6,115 nt of DNA, taken from the NCBI GenBank assembly GCA_031284185.1, contig JAITAJ010000115.1, forward strand, positions 1 through 6,115. The letters are read 5' to 3'. The translations under genes were made by a program, and so were the position numbers. This DNA is from Accumulibacter sp. (lineage in GTDB: Bacteria; Pseudomonadota; Gammaproteobacteria; Burkholderiales; Rhodocyclaceae). How positions within the stretch are numbered: the first letter of the stretch is position 1; every line of letters starts with the position of its first letter. Shown piece after piece: positions 1-6,039 of this stretch. The notes under the pieces are model-generated. The model ran no database searches. It was given only the letters and a program-made list of their open reading frames with translations, and was not told the DNA's origin.

Positions 1-341
1 CGGTCGGCGAGGTCGTCGTGGGTGAGCAGGATTTGCGCGGTATGCGCGCCATGCGCGAAAAAGGCTTCCTGATAGATTTGCGCCAGCCCCATTTGCCCCA
101 CAGCGGCGCAGGCTTGCAGTTCGTGCAACACGCGCGGACGTTTTTCCCATCCCAAGCGCTGCATGCCACAGGCGATGGCGCCGGAGGAAACCAGCGCGAC
201 CTGTTGTCCCGCCTGCCGCAATTGAGCGATCTGCCGCACCCACCCGGCGATGGCCGCGTGATCGACACCCGCGCCGTTGCCGGTAATCAGCGCGGAACCG
301 ATTTTGATGACGAGACGGCGGATTTTTCCGGGCAGGGGCAT
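1..341 (-). CDS. proB: Glutamate 5-kinase, N-terminal part (runs off left edge)
   Basis: ProB phosphorylates L-glutamate with ATP to gamma-glutamyl phosphate, the first committed and proline-inhibited step of proline synthesis in the cytoplasm. The 113 visible complete codons match the start of the amino-acid-kinase fold: the nucleotide-binding strand VIKIGSALIT (residues 11-20), the VSSGAIA loop (51-57) and the AAVGQMGL segment (79-86) that lines the glutamate site. The ATG at 341 is chosen because a TAA lies in the same frame six codons upstream and the next residues fit the family. I see no clear Shine-Dalgarno before it, so translation may depend on coupling to upstream reading. It lies downstream of obgE on the same strand, a common arrangement in betaproteobacteria, with 180 bp between. 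The C-terminal half of the kinase domain and any PUA domain are outside the window. Confidence 0.95.
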   Translation of the reverse strand, partial: MPLPGKIRRLVIKIGSALITGNGAGVDHAAIAGWVRQIAQLRQAGQQVALVSSGAIACGMQRLGWEKRPRVLHELQACAAVGQMGLAQIYQEAFFAHGAHTAQILLTHDDLAD

Positions 342-359
342 TGTTCTGGAAACCAGGCG

Positions 360-482
360 TTATCGGTCATGGACGTGGTGAAGCTTGCCCCTGAACATAC
401 TCGCCGCAATGGGCGAGTCGATCCATGCGGACAGGATGCCGTGGGAAGTAAGGCAAAGCGCGGCAATGATGACCGCAATCAC
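360..482 (-). CDS. Possible small single-helix membrane protein, perhaps frameshifted at its start
   Basis: I do not recognise this ORF. In the 180-bp gap between obgE and proB, the frame opened by the obgE stop codon stays open to a TAA at 360. It encodes one hydrophobic stretch (FVIAVIIAALCLTSHGIL) followed by a polar basic tail ending KLHHVHDR, which looks like a one-helix membrane peptide. In this frame the only plausible start is a GTG at 482 (40 residues), without a good Shine-Dalgarno. An ATG at 529 overlaps the obgE stop by 8 nt and has GAGG 9 nt upstream, as in a translationally coupled gene, but its frame reads MSEANKKIAQSRPGLS and then stops. One extra base near 485-505 would join the two into about 56 residues. 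It could be a real small gene with an indel or sequence error, a decayed gene, or chance. Confidence 0.3.
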   Translation of the reverse strand: MIAVIIAALCLTSHGILSAWIDSPIAASMFRGKLHHVHDR

Positions 483-521
483 GAAAGCCCCGGTCTGGAT
501 TGAGCAATCTTCTTGTTGGCT

Positions 522-1589
522 TCAGACATCTTGTCTTGCCTCGTCAGGTTCGGGATTCGACGCGCGCGCCAATTCTTCCAGCCGCGTCATGAGCGGGAAG
601 ATTACGTTCCGGCAACCTTCGCCAGAGAGGGCGGAAACGCAAAAATGCGGTCCGGCGAAACCGGATGCAGCGCGGTAAGCGGCGAGAAAATCGCCAACAC
701 GTTCTTCACGCGCATCTTCGGCGATCAGGTCCAGTTTGTTGAGCAGCAACCAGCGCGGCTTGGTCGCCAGCGCCGGATCGTATTTTTCCAGTTCCCGAAC
801 GATGGAGCGCGCGTCTTCCACCGGATCGGCCGCCGGATCGAAGGGGGCGAGATCGACCAAGTGCAACAGCACGCGGGTGCGTTGCAGATGTTTCAAAAAG
901 CGGATGCCCAGTCCCGCGCCTTCGGATGCGCCTTCGATCAGGCCCGGCACGTCGGCGATGACGAACGAGCGGTTTTCATCCACGCGCACCACGCCCAGAT
1001 TGGGATGCAGCGTAGTGAAGGGATAATCGGCCACCTTGGGCCTTGCCGCCGAAACCGCGCGGATAAACGTGCTTTTCCCCGCGTTGGGCAGGCCAAGCAG
1101 GCCAACGTCCGCCAGCACGCGCAACTCCATGCGCAGATCGAACTCCTCGCCCGCCTCGCCCTGGGTGCATTGGCGCGGGGCGCGATTGACGCTGGACTTG
1201 AAATGCAGGTTGCCCAATCCGCCCTTGCCGCCTTTGGCGAGCAGCACCTTCATGCCGTCGGCGGACAGATCGGTCAAAAGGACGCCGACGCGGTCGTCAT
1301 AAACCGCCGTGCCGACCGGAACCTTGAGTGTGACGTCATCGCCCGCCGCGCCGTAGCAATCCGCGCCGCGCCCATTCTCGCCGCGCGGGGCGAGGAACTT
1401 GCGGGTGTAGCGGTATTCCACGAGGGTATTGATGTTGCGATCCGCGATGAGATAGATGCTGCCGCCGCGCCCGCCGTCGCCGCCGTCCGGCCCGCCCAGC
1501 GGGATGTATTTTTCACGGCGGAACGAGGCGACGCCGTTGCCGCCGTCGCCCGCCTTGACGTAAATCTTCGCTTCGTCGATGAATTTCAT
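522..1589 (-). CDS. obgE: Obg-family GTPase, 50S ribosomal subunit assembly factor
   Basis: ObgE (CgtA) is an essential, slow GTPase that binds the 50S subunit during late assembly and links it to growth and stringent signals. The 355-residue product starts MKFIDEAKIYVKAGDGGNGV and carries the glycine-rich Obg fold (residues about 1-158, with GGPDGGDGGRGG at 32-43). The G domain then shows G1 GLPNAGKS (166-173), the switch I threonines in FTTLHPNLG (191-199), G3 DVPGL (213-217), G4 NKLD (284-287) and G5 SAL (319-321). The C-terminal tail after the G domain is short, so the acidic extension of E. coli ObgE (390 residues) is mostly missing. The ATG at 1589 is fixed by the conserved N-terminus; a further 34 upstream in-frame codons are not Obg-like. 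Purine-rich AAGAAG precedes the start by about 11 nt and overlaps the end of the upstream membrane gene, suggesting cotranscription. Confidence 0.98.
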   Translation of the reverse strand: MKFIDEAKIYVKAGDGGNGVASFRREKYIPLGGPDGGDGGRGGSIYLIADRNINTLVEYRYTRKFLAPRGENGRGADCYGAAGDDVTLKVPVGTAVYDDRVGVLLTDLSADGMKVLLAKGGKGGLGNLHFKSSVNRAPRQCTQGEAGEEFDLRMELRVLADVGLLGLPNAGKSTFIRAVSAARPKVADYPFTTLHPNLGVVRVDENRSFVIADVPGLIEGASEGAGLGIRFLKHLQRTRVLLHLVDLAPFDPAADPVEDARSIVRELEKYDPALATKPRWLLLNKLDLIAEDAREERVGDFLAAYRAASGFAGPHFCVSALSGEGCRNVIFPLMTRLEELARASNPEPDEARQDV

Positions 1590-1596
1590 GCCAGAA

Positions 1597-2025
1597 TCAT
1601 CTTCTTTCCGGCGGCGGGCAGGTCTGGAACCGCGTCTTGTAGGCGGGAGAAAAGGAAATGGCGAGGATCGCGCCCCAGACGCACACGCCAAGGAACTCCA
1701 GCAGGAACGTGACGCCGAACTGCGTCACGCAGAAGTCGAGTACCGGCAGATAGGAGAGAAATGCCAGCGCGGTCGCCCACAACGCCAGGCGCGGCGCCCA
1801 GGCGCGCAGGCAAAAAAGGCCATAACAGGCGAAAGCGCTCGCCAGCAGGGTAACGATCAGGATCACGGCGGCCAACACCCCTCGCCAAAAGGGGAAGTCC
1901 ACGACTTGGTTCTGCTCCGCCCGGAGAAAATCATCGGGAAGCGGCGGGACAAAGGACGAGACAAGGGCGGCGACGGTCAGCAGAATCGACGCGCTCAACA
2001 GGAGACGAAAGCGGTTTACGGTCAT
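1597..2025 (-). CDS. Unrecognised four-helix inner-membrane protein
   Basis: I do not recognise a family. From the ATG at 2025 the product is 142 residues with four hydrophobic segments at about 8-26, 47-73, 78-97 and 105-127. It has a short basic N-terminus (NRFR) and a polar C-terminus ending TCPPPERR. Segments 1 and 2 are separated by an acidic loop (LPDDFLRAEQNQ), probably periplasmic. The frame is open back to an ATG at 2064, but that start lies inside the terminator hairpin and adds a non-conserved-looking leader. The ATG at 2025 has GGAAG 5 nt upstream and puts positive charges before the first helix, so I prefer it. The gene ends 7 nt before obgE and is presumably cotranscribed with it. 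E. coli has a different membrane gene (yhbE, a larger DMT-type transporter) in the same slot. No catalytic motif is visible. Confidence 0.8.
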   Translation of the reverse strand: MTVNRFRLLLSASILLTVAALVSSFVPPLPDDFLRAEQNQVVDFPFWRGVLAAVILIVTLLASAFACYGLFCLRAWAPRLALWATALAFLSYLPVLDFCVTQFGVTFLLEFLGVCVWGAILAISFSPAYKTRFQTCPPPERR

Positions 2026-2053
2026 GGGGACTTCCGCGCGGGGTTGGAATATG

Positions 2054-2084
2054 AAAAACCCCATCCGTGCGGACGGGGTTTTTT
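2054..2084 (-). terminator. Intrinsic terminator after rplU-rpmA, usable in both directions
   Basis: The sequence AAAAACCCC-A-TCC-GTGC-GGA-C-GGGGTTTTTT forms a stem with one A/C mismatch and a four-base loop. On the minus strand the stem is followed by GGGGTTTTT, a proper U-tract, 25 nt after the rpmA stop codon. The flanking A-run gives a U-tract on the plus strand too. No obvious new promoter follows before the membrane gene at 2025, so downstream transcription probably depends on read-through or on a promoter I cannot identify. Confidence 0.85.
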
Positions 2085-2108
2085 GGGGGGTCTCGTTCCG
2101 GCCTTGCC

Positions 2109-2375
2109 TTATTGGGGATTGGCGGCGAGGATGCTGACGAAGCGGCGATTCTTCACGCCCTTGACGGCGAACCGAACCGTTCCGTCCTTCAGGGCAAAGA
2201 GGGTGTGATCCTTGCCGATGCCCACGCCATCGCCCGCATGGAACTGGGTGCCGCGCTGACGCACGAGGATATTGCCCGCCAGCACGAACTGACCGCCATA
2301 ACGCTTGACGCCCAGACGCTTGGATTCCGAATCGCGGCCATTACGGGAACTGCCGCCAGCTTTCTTGTGTGCCAT
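2109..2375 (-). CDS. rpmA: 50S ribosomal protein L27
   Basis: L27 is a late-assembling 50S protein whose flexible N-terminus reaches the peptidyl-transferase centre near the tRNA 3' ends. The 88-residue product begins MAHKKAGGSSRNGRDS and contains the family segments KRLGVKRYGG (19-28), VRQRGTQFHAG (38-48) and KDHTLFALKDG (55-65), at the usual length for proteobacterial L27. It starts directly with the mature AHKKAGG sequence, so it lacks the cleaved N-terminal leader found in Firmicutes L27. An AAGGAG Shine-Dalgarno sits 9 nt before the ATG at 2375. It follows rplU by 20 bp and shares its promoter; the terminator at 2054-2084 closes the pair. Confidence 0.99.
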   Translation of the reverse strand: MAHKKAGGSSRNGRDSESKRLGVKRYGGQFVLAGNILVRQRGTQFHAGDGVGIGKDHTLFALKDGTVRFAVKGVKNRRFVSILAANPQ

Positions 2376-2395
2376 GTGTTTTTACTCCTTCGACT

Positions 2396-2707
2396 TCAAA
2401 CCACGATCGCGTCAACACGCAATTCGGTGTAATTCTGGCGATGCCCCTGATGCTTCTGGTAATGCTTTCTGCGGCGCATCTTGAAAATCTTGATTTTGTC
2501 ATGACGCCCATGCGACACCACGGTGCATCGGACGCTCGCGCCTGTCACCAGAGGGACGCCCACCTTCACCTCCTCGCCTTCGCCCAGCATGAGGACTTGA
2601 TCGAGGGTGATTTCTGCGCCATCTTCCGCCGGTATCTGTTCTACTTTGAATTTTTGGCCGACGCAAACCCGATATTGTTTGCCGCCGGTTTTTACGACCG
2701 CGTACAT
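2396..2707 (-). CDS. rplU: 50S ribosomal protein L21
   Basis: L21 binds 23S rRNA in the 50S subunit. The 103-residue product (the same length as E. coli L21) begins MYAVVKTGGKQYRV and has the rRNA-binding C-terminal region SHGRHDKIKIFKMRRRKHYQKH (residues about 69-90) followed by GHRQNYTELRVDAI, which is typical of betaproteobacterial L21. Residue 15 is Cys where I would expect Ala in many homologues; this looks harmless. The ATG at 2707 has GGAG 6 nt upstream. The gene is first in the transcript, about 28 nt downstream of a predicted start site. That leader seems too short for an elaborate autoregulatory RNA structure. Confidence 0.99.
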   Translation of the reverse strand: MYAVVKTGGKQYRVCVGQKFKVEQIPAEDGAEITLDQVLMLGEGEEVKVGVPLVTGASVRCTVVSHGRHDKIKIFKMRRRKHYQKHQGHRQNYTELRVDAIVV

Positions 2708-2741
2708 GTTGGACTCCAAAACTGCGTGAAAAAGGGTGAGG

Positions 2742-2769
2742 ATTATAGCGGCTCTCCGGCGGATGTCAA
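2742..2769 (-). promoter_or_regulatory. Sigma-70 promoter of rplU-rpmA
   Basis: Reading the minus strand, a perfect TTGACA (2769-2764) and a perfect TATAAT (2747-2742) are separated by 16 bp. Transcription would start near 2735 and give a leader of about 28 nt to the rplU ATG. Consensus in both boxes fits a highly expressed ribosomal-protein operon. The 16-bp spacer is one short of the optimum 17. Confidence 0.9.
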
Positions 2770-2897
2770 AACCTGCATATCCGGCGACATGCGCGCGCCA
2801 GTTTCGGGCTGGCCTGCCCGCCCGCCGACACAAAACGCCGCCGGCACACGGTTGCGCCGCCCGCCGAAAACCGGGATTACCCCGCCAGCAAGGAATT

Positions 2898-2927
2898 TGC
2901 CGCGCAAAATGGAGATCTGCCGCGCAA
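2898..2927. repeat. Two 10-bp direct repeats 20 bp apart upstream of valS
   Basis: TGCCGCGCAA occurs at 2898-2907 and again at 2918-2927, a centre-to-centre distance of exactly 20 bp or about two helical turns. Preceded by T, the first copy reads TTGC-CGC-GCAA, a small inverted repeat; the second copy lacks that first T. The pair ends 17 bp before the TATAAT at 2945, so a protein bound there would cover the -35 region of a valS promoter. Function is inferred only from position; chance is possible in GC-rich DNA. Confidence 0.4.
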
Positions 2928-2944
2928 GCGCCGTTCTGAATCTT

Positions 2945-2950
2945 TATAAT
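2945..2950 (+). promoter_or_regulatory. Candidate -10 box of the valS promoter
   Basis: A perfect TATAAT lies 27 bp before the valS ATG, in a local AT-rich patch. No convincing TTGACA-like -35 is found at 16-18 bp: the hexamer at the 17-bp position is GCGCAA, part of the second direct repeat. If used, the transcript would have a leader of only about 20 nt. A weak core or activator-assisted promoter would fit; so would a chance match. Confidence 0.4.
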
Positions 2951-2977
2951 CTCCAGTTTTCTCTTCCCTTGTCGCCC

Positions 2978-5839
2978 ATGGAACTTGCCAAGAGTTTTGA
3001 ACCCGCGCGGATCGAATCCCGCCTCTACACCGAATGGGAAACCCGCGGCTATTTCGCCGCCGGGCTGGACACCGCCAGGCCCGCCGGGCAATCGTTCTGC
3101 ATTCTGCTGCCGCCGCCCAACGTCACTGGCACCCTGCACATGGGGCATGGCTTCAACCAGACCCTCATGGACGCCCTCGTCCGCTACCATCGCATGCGCG
3201 GCGTAAACACCCTGTGGCAGCCCGGCACCGACCACGCGGGCATCGCCACCCAGATCGTGGTCGAACGACAGCTCGACGCGCAGGGCGTCTCCCGCCACGA
3301 ACTGGGCCGCGAAAAGTTCCTGGAAAAAATCTGGGAGTGGAAAAAATACTCCGGCGGCGCGATCACCCGCCAGATGCGCCGCTTGGGCGGCAGCCCGGAC
3401 TGGACGCGCGAACGTTTCACCATGGACGAGGGCTTGAGCCGCATCGTCACCGAAACCTTCGTCCGCCTCTACAAAGAGGGCCTCATCTATCGCGGCGAGC
3501 GCCTGGTCAACTGGGATCCAAAACTCAAAACCGCCGTCTCCGACCTCGAAGTGGAGAGCGAAGAAGAAGACGGTTTCCTCTGGCACATCCGCTATCCGCT
3601 GGCGGACGGCGGCGGCCATCTCACCGTCGCCACCACTCGCCCCGAAACCATGCTCGGCGACACCGCCGTGATGGTGCATCCCGAGGACGAACGCTACCGC
3701 CATCTGATCGGCAAAACGCTGCGGCTCCCGCTTGCCGGGCGCGAAATCCCCATCATCGCCGACGCCTATGTAGACAGAACATTCGGCACCGGCGTCGTCA
3801 AAGTCACCCCGGCGCACGACTTCAACGACTACGCCGTGGGCCAGCGCCACGGTTTGCCCGCGATTTCCGTCCTGACCCTGGAAGCCCGCATCAACGGCGA
3901 AGCCCCCGAAAAATACCGGGGCATGGATCGCTTCGACGCCCGCAAAGCCATCGTTGCCGACCTCGACGCCCTCGGCCTCTTGGAGAAAACCGAAAAGCAC
4001 AAGTTAAAAGTGCCGCGCGGCGACCGCACCGGCGTCGCGCTCGAACCCATGCTCACCAGCCAATGGTTCGTCGCCATGACCAAACCCGGCGCGGACGGAC
4101 AGAGCATCACCGAAAAGGCGCTGGAAGCCGTCAAGAGCGGCGAGATACGCTTCTACCCCGAAAACTGGGTCAACACCTACAACCAGTGGCTCAACAACAT
4201 CCAGGACTGGTGCATCTCGCGGCAACTATGGTGGGGGCATCAGATTCCCGCCTGGTACGGCGAAAACGGCGAAATCTTCGTCGCCCGCGACGAAGCCGGA
4301 GCACGCCGCGAAGCCGAAGCCGCGGGCTACAAAGGCGCGCTCGTCCGCGACCCCGACGTCCTCGACACCTGGTACTCCTCGGCGCTGTGGCCCTTCTCCA
4401 CCCTGGACTGGACGCCGGACTACCCGCAAAAATCCAACCCGGCGCTGGATTTGTACCTGCCTTCCACCGTCCTCGTCACCGGCTTCGACATCATCTTCTT
4501 CTGGGTTGCGCGCATGGTGATGATGACCAAACACCTCACCGGCAAAATCCCCTTTCGGCACGTCTACGTCCACGGCCTCATCCGCGACGCGGAAGGCCAG
4601 AAAATGAGCAAATCCAAGGGCAACGTCCTCGACCCCATCGACCTGATCGACGGCATCGGCCTCGGCGATCTCGTCAAGAAACGCACCACCGGCCTGATGA
4701 ACCCCAAGGACGCCCCCAGGATCGAAAAGCGCACGGAAAAAGAATTCCCCCAGGGCATATTCGCCTTCGGCACGGACGCGCTGCGCTTCACCTTCGCCTC
4801 GCTCGCCGCGCCGGGCCGCGACATCAAATTCGACATGAAGCGTTGCGAGGGCTACCGCAACTTCTGCAACAAACTCTGGAACGCCACCCGCTTCGTCCTC
4901 ATGAACGTGGAAGGCCGCGATCTGGCCGTGGAAGAAAACGCCGCGCGCGCCTTTCCCGACCGCTGGATCGAAAGCCGCCTGCAAAAACTGGCCGCCGAAA
5001 TCGCGCGGCACTTCGCCAGCTACCGCTTCGACCTCATGGCGCAGGCGCTCCATCATTTCATCTGGGACGAATACTGCGACTGGTACCTCGAAATCGCCAA
5101 ATGCCTCATGGACGGCGACAGCCCCAAGGACGGCGGCGCGGACAGTACCCGCGGGACACTCATTCGCACGCTGGAAACCCTGCTGCGGCTCGCGCATCCC
5201 ATCATCCCCTTCATCACCGAAGAACTCTGGCAGCGCGTCGCGCCCATCGCCGGGCGCAAAACGCATGAGACCATCATGCTCGCCCCCTACCCGGAAGCCG
5301 ATCCCGGCAAAATCGACGCCGACGCCGAAGCGCAAATGGAAACCCTCAAAGCCCACGTCTCCGCCTGCCGCAACCTGCGCGGTGAAATGGGCGTCTCCCC
5401 GGCCACACGAACCCCGCTGATCGTTGCGGGCAAGACCGGCGAAATCGGGAAAATCCAAGCCTTCGCGCCCATCCTCTCCGCGCTCGCCAAGCTCTCCGAC
5501 ATCCGCTACGCCGAAGACCTCCCCGCCAACGCGCTCGCGCCCGTCGCCATCGCTGGCGAAACCCGCCTGATGCTGGTCGTGGAAATCGACCTCGCCGCCG
5601 AGCGCGCGCGGCTCGAAAAAGAAATCGAAAAACAAGAAAAACAAGCGGCGCAGGCAAAAGCAAAGCTCGAAAACGAAAGTTTCATTGCCCGCGCCCCGGA
5701 GGCCGTCGTCGCCCAGGAAAAGGAACGCCTGGCGCAATCGGCGGCGACGCTGGAAAAATTAAGGGGGCAATGGGAAAAAATCAGGCAGACTCATGTTTGC
5801 AACCATTCCCATGAAGGAAATAGACTGTCGCGTCCCTGA
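2978..5839 (+). CDS. valS: Valyl-tRNA synthetase
   Basis: ValRS charges tRNA-Val with valine in the cytoplasm and hydrolyses mischarged Thr-tRNA-Val. The 953-residue product (E. coli 951) is a complete class I enzyme. It shows PPPNVTGTLHMGH with the HIGH-type signature HMGH at 54-57, and the CP1 editing domain with TTRPETMLGD (219-228) and TPAHDFNDYAVG with Asp281. It continues with WCISRQLWWGHQIPAW (from 411), FFWVARMVMM, and KMSKS at 542-546. The anticodon-binding region begins near CEGYRNFCNKLWNATRF (from about 623). A C-terminal coiled-coil tRNA arm (about 872-940) is rich in Glu, Lys and Ala. The ATG at 2978 matches the family start (ELAKSFEPARIES); an in-frame TTG three codons earlier is the only near alternative. 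No Shine-Dalgarno is visible. The last 15 or so residues (HVCNHSHEGNRLSRP) extend past the usual end and are less GC-rich. It is divergent from rplU and convergent with fliE. Confidence 0.99.
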   Translation: MELAKSFEPARIESRLYTEWETRGYFAAGLDTARPAGQSFCILLPPPNVTGTLHMGHGFNQTLMDALVRYHRMRGVNTLWQPGTDHAGIATQIVVERQLDAQGVSRHELGREKFLEKIWEWKKYSGGAITRQMRRLGGSPDWTRERFTMDEGLSRIVTETFVRLYKEGLIYRGERLVNWDPKLKTAVSDLEVESEEEDGFLWHIRYPLADGGGHLTVATTRPETMLGDTAVMVHPEDERYRHLIGKTLRLPLAGREIPIIADAYVDRTFGTGVVKVTPAHDFNDYAVGQRHGLPAISVLTLEARINGEAPEKYRGMDRFDARKAIVADLDALGLLEKTEKHKLKVPRGDRTGVALEPMLTSQWFVAMTKPGADGQSITEKALEAVKSGEIRFYPENWVNTYNQWLNNIQDWCISRQLWWGHQIPAWYGENGEIFVARDEAGARREAEAAGYKGALVRDPDVLDTWYSSALWPFSTLDWTPDYPQKSNPALDLYLPSTVLVTGFDIIFFWVARMVMMTKHLTGKIPFRHVYVHGLIRDAEGQKMSKSKGNVLDPIDLIDGIGLGDLVKKRTTGLMNPKDAPRIEKRTEKEFPQGIFAFGTDALRFTFASLAAPGRDIKFDMKRCEGYRNFCNKLWNATRFVLMNVEGRDLAVEENAARAFPDRWIESRLQKLAAEIARHFASYRFDLMAQALHHFIWDEYCDWYLEIAKCLMDGDSPKDGGADSTRGTLIRTLETLLRLAHPIIPFITEELWQRVAPIAGRKTHETIMLAPYPEADPGKIDADAEAQMETLKAHVSACRNLRGEMGVSPATRTPLIVAGKTGEIGKIQAFAPILSALAKLSDIRYAEDLPANALAPVAIAGETRLMLVVEIDLAAERARLEKEIEKQEKQAAQAKAKLENESFIARAPEAVVAQEKERLAQSAATLEKLRGQWEKIRQTHVCNHSHEGNRLSRP

Positions 5840-5999
5840 TGATTCAATACAATTTTTACGTTGACCGCTGTTTTTCGCGCATGAGGTCATCCCCCGGAGC
5901 GTCAAAAAACCGCCCATGACACAACCGGAAGAGCAACCGCGTATGCCGAATTCCGCCCTCAGGCTCGACAAGTCCGGCGCGCCCTTCATTTCGAGGAGC

Positions 6000-6039
6000 A
6001 GCCTGCTTTCCGCGTCCCGCGGGAAGGCTTTTCTTTTTT
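6000..6039 (+). terminator. Intrinsic terminator for valS, overlapping the fliE 3' end
   Basis: A nine-pair stem (6006-6014 with 6018-6026, one G-U pair, loop TCC) is extended by AGC/GCT across a three-base bulge and followed by TTTTCTTTTTT on the plus strand. It lies about 160 nt after the valS stop, with no gene between, so the valS transcript would carry a long 3' tail. The T-tract runs into the fliE stop codon. On the minus strand no U-tract follows the hairpin, so it should not terminate fliE efficiently. Confidence 0.75.

Noticed and set aside
1590..1691. 34-codon N-terminal extension of obgE to an ATG at 1691
   Set aside because: The extension is Arg/Pro-rich, overlaps the membrane gene in another frame and precedes the conserved Obg N-terminus MKFIDEAK.
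513..1712. 399-codon plus-strand open frame antisense to obgE
   Set aside because: It lies opposite an unmistakable Obg gene; it is repetitive in Ala, Arg and Gln and has no recognisable domain. It is a by-product of GC-rich codon use.
2026..2064. Upstream ATG at 2064 for the membrane protein
   Set aside because: It sits inside the terminator stem; the ATG at 2025 has a better ribosome site and a typical basic N-terminus before the first helix.
2369..2977. 203-codon in-frame upstream extension of valS
   Set aside because: It runs antisense through rplU; ValRS homology begins at the ATG at 2978.
2708..4000. Long minus-strand extension upstream of rplU
   Set aside because: It passes through the rplU promoter and antisense to valS; L21 starts at the ATG at 2707.
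3034..5268. 744-codon plus-strand open frame overlapping valS
   Set aside because: Out-of-frame shadow of valS with extreme Arg/His/Pro content.
4226..5737. 503-codon minus-strand open frame antisense to valS
   Set aside because: Phe/Gly/Asp/Glu-rich antisense shadow without domains or an initiation site.
5861..5905. Hairpin TTGACCGCT...AGCGTCAA after valS
   Set aside because: Eight pairs with a bulge and a loop of nearly 30 bases is too weak, and no T-tract supports a terminator in either direction.
5759..5989. 76-codon minus-strand ORF overlapping the valS end
   Set aside because: Antisense to the valS tail, Ser/Cys-rich, with no start signal or family resemblance.
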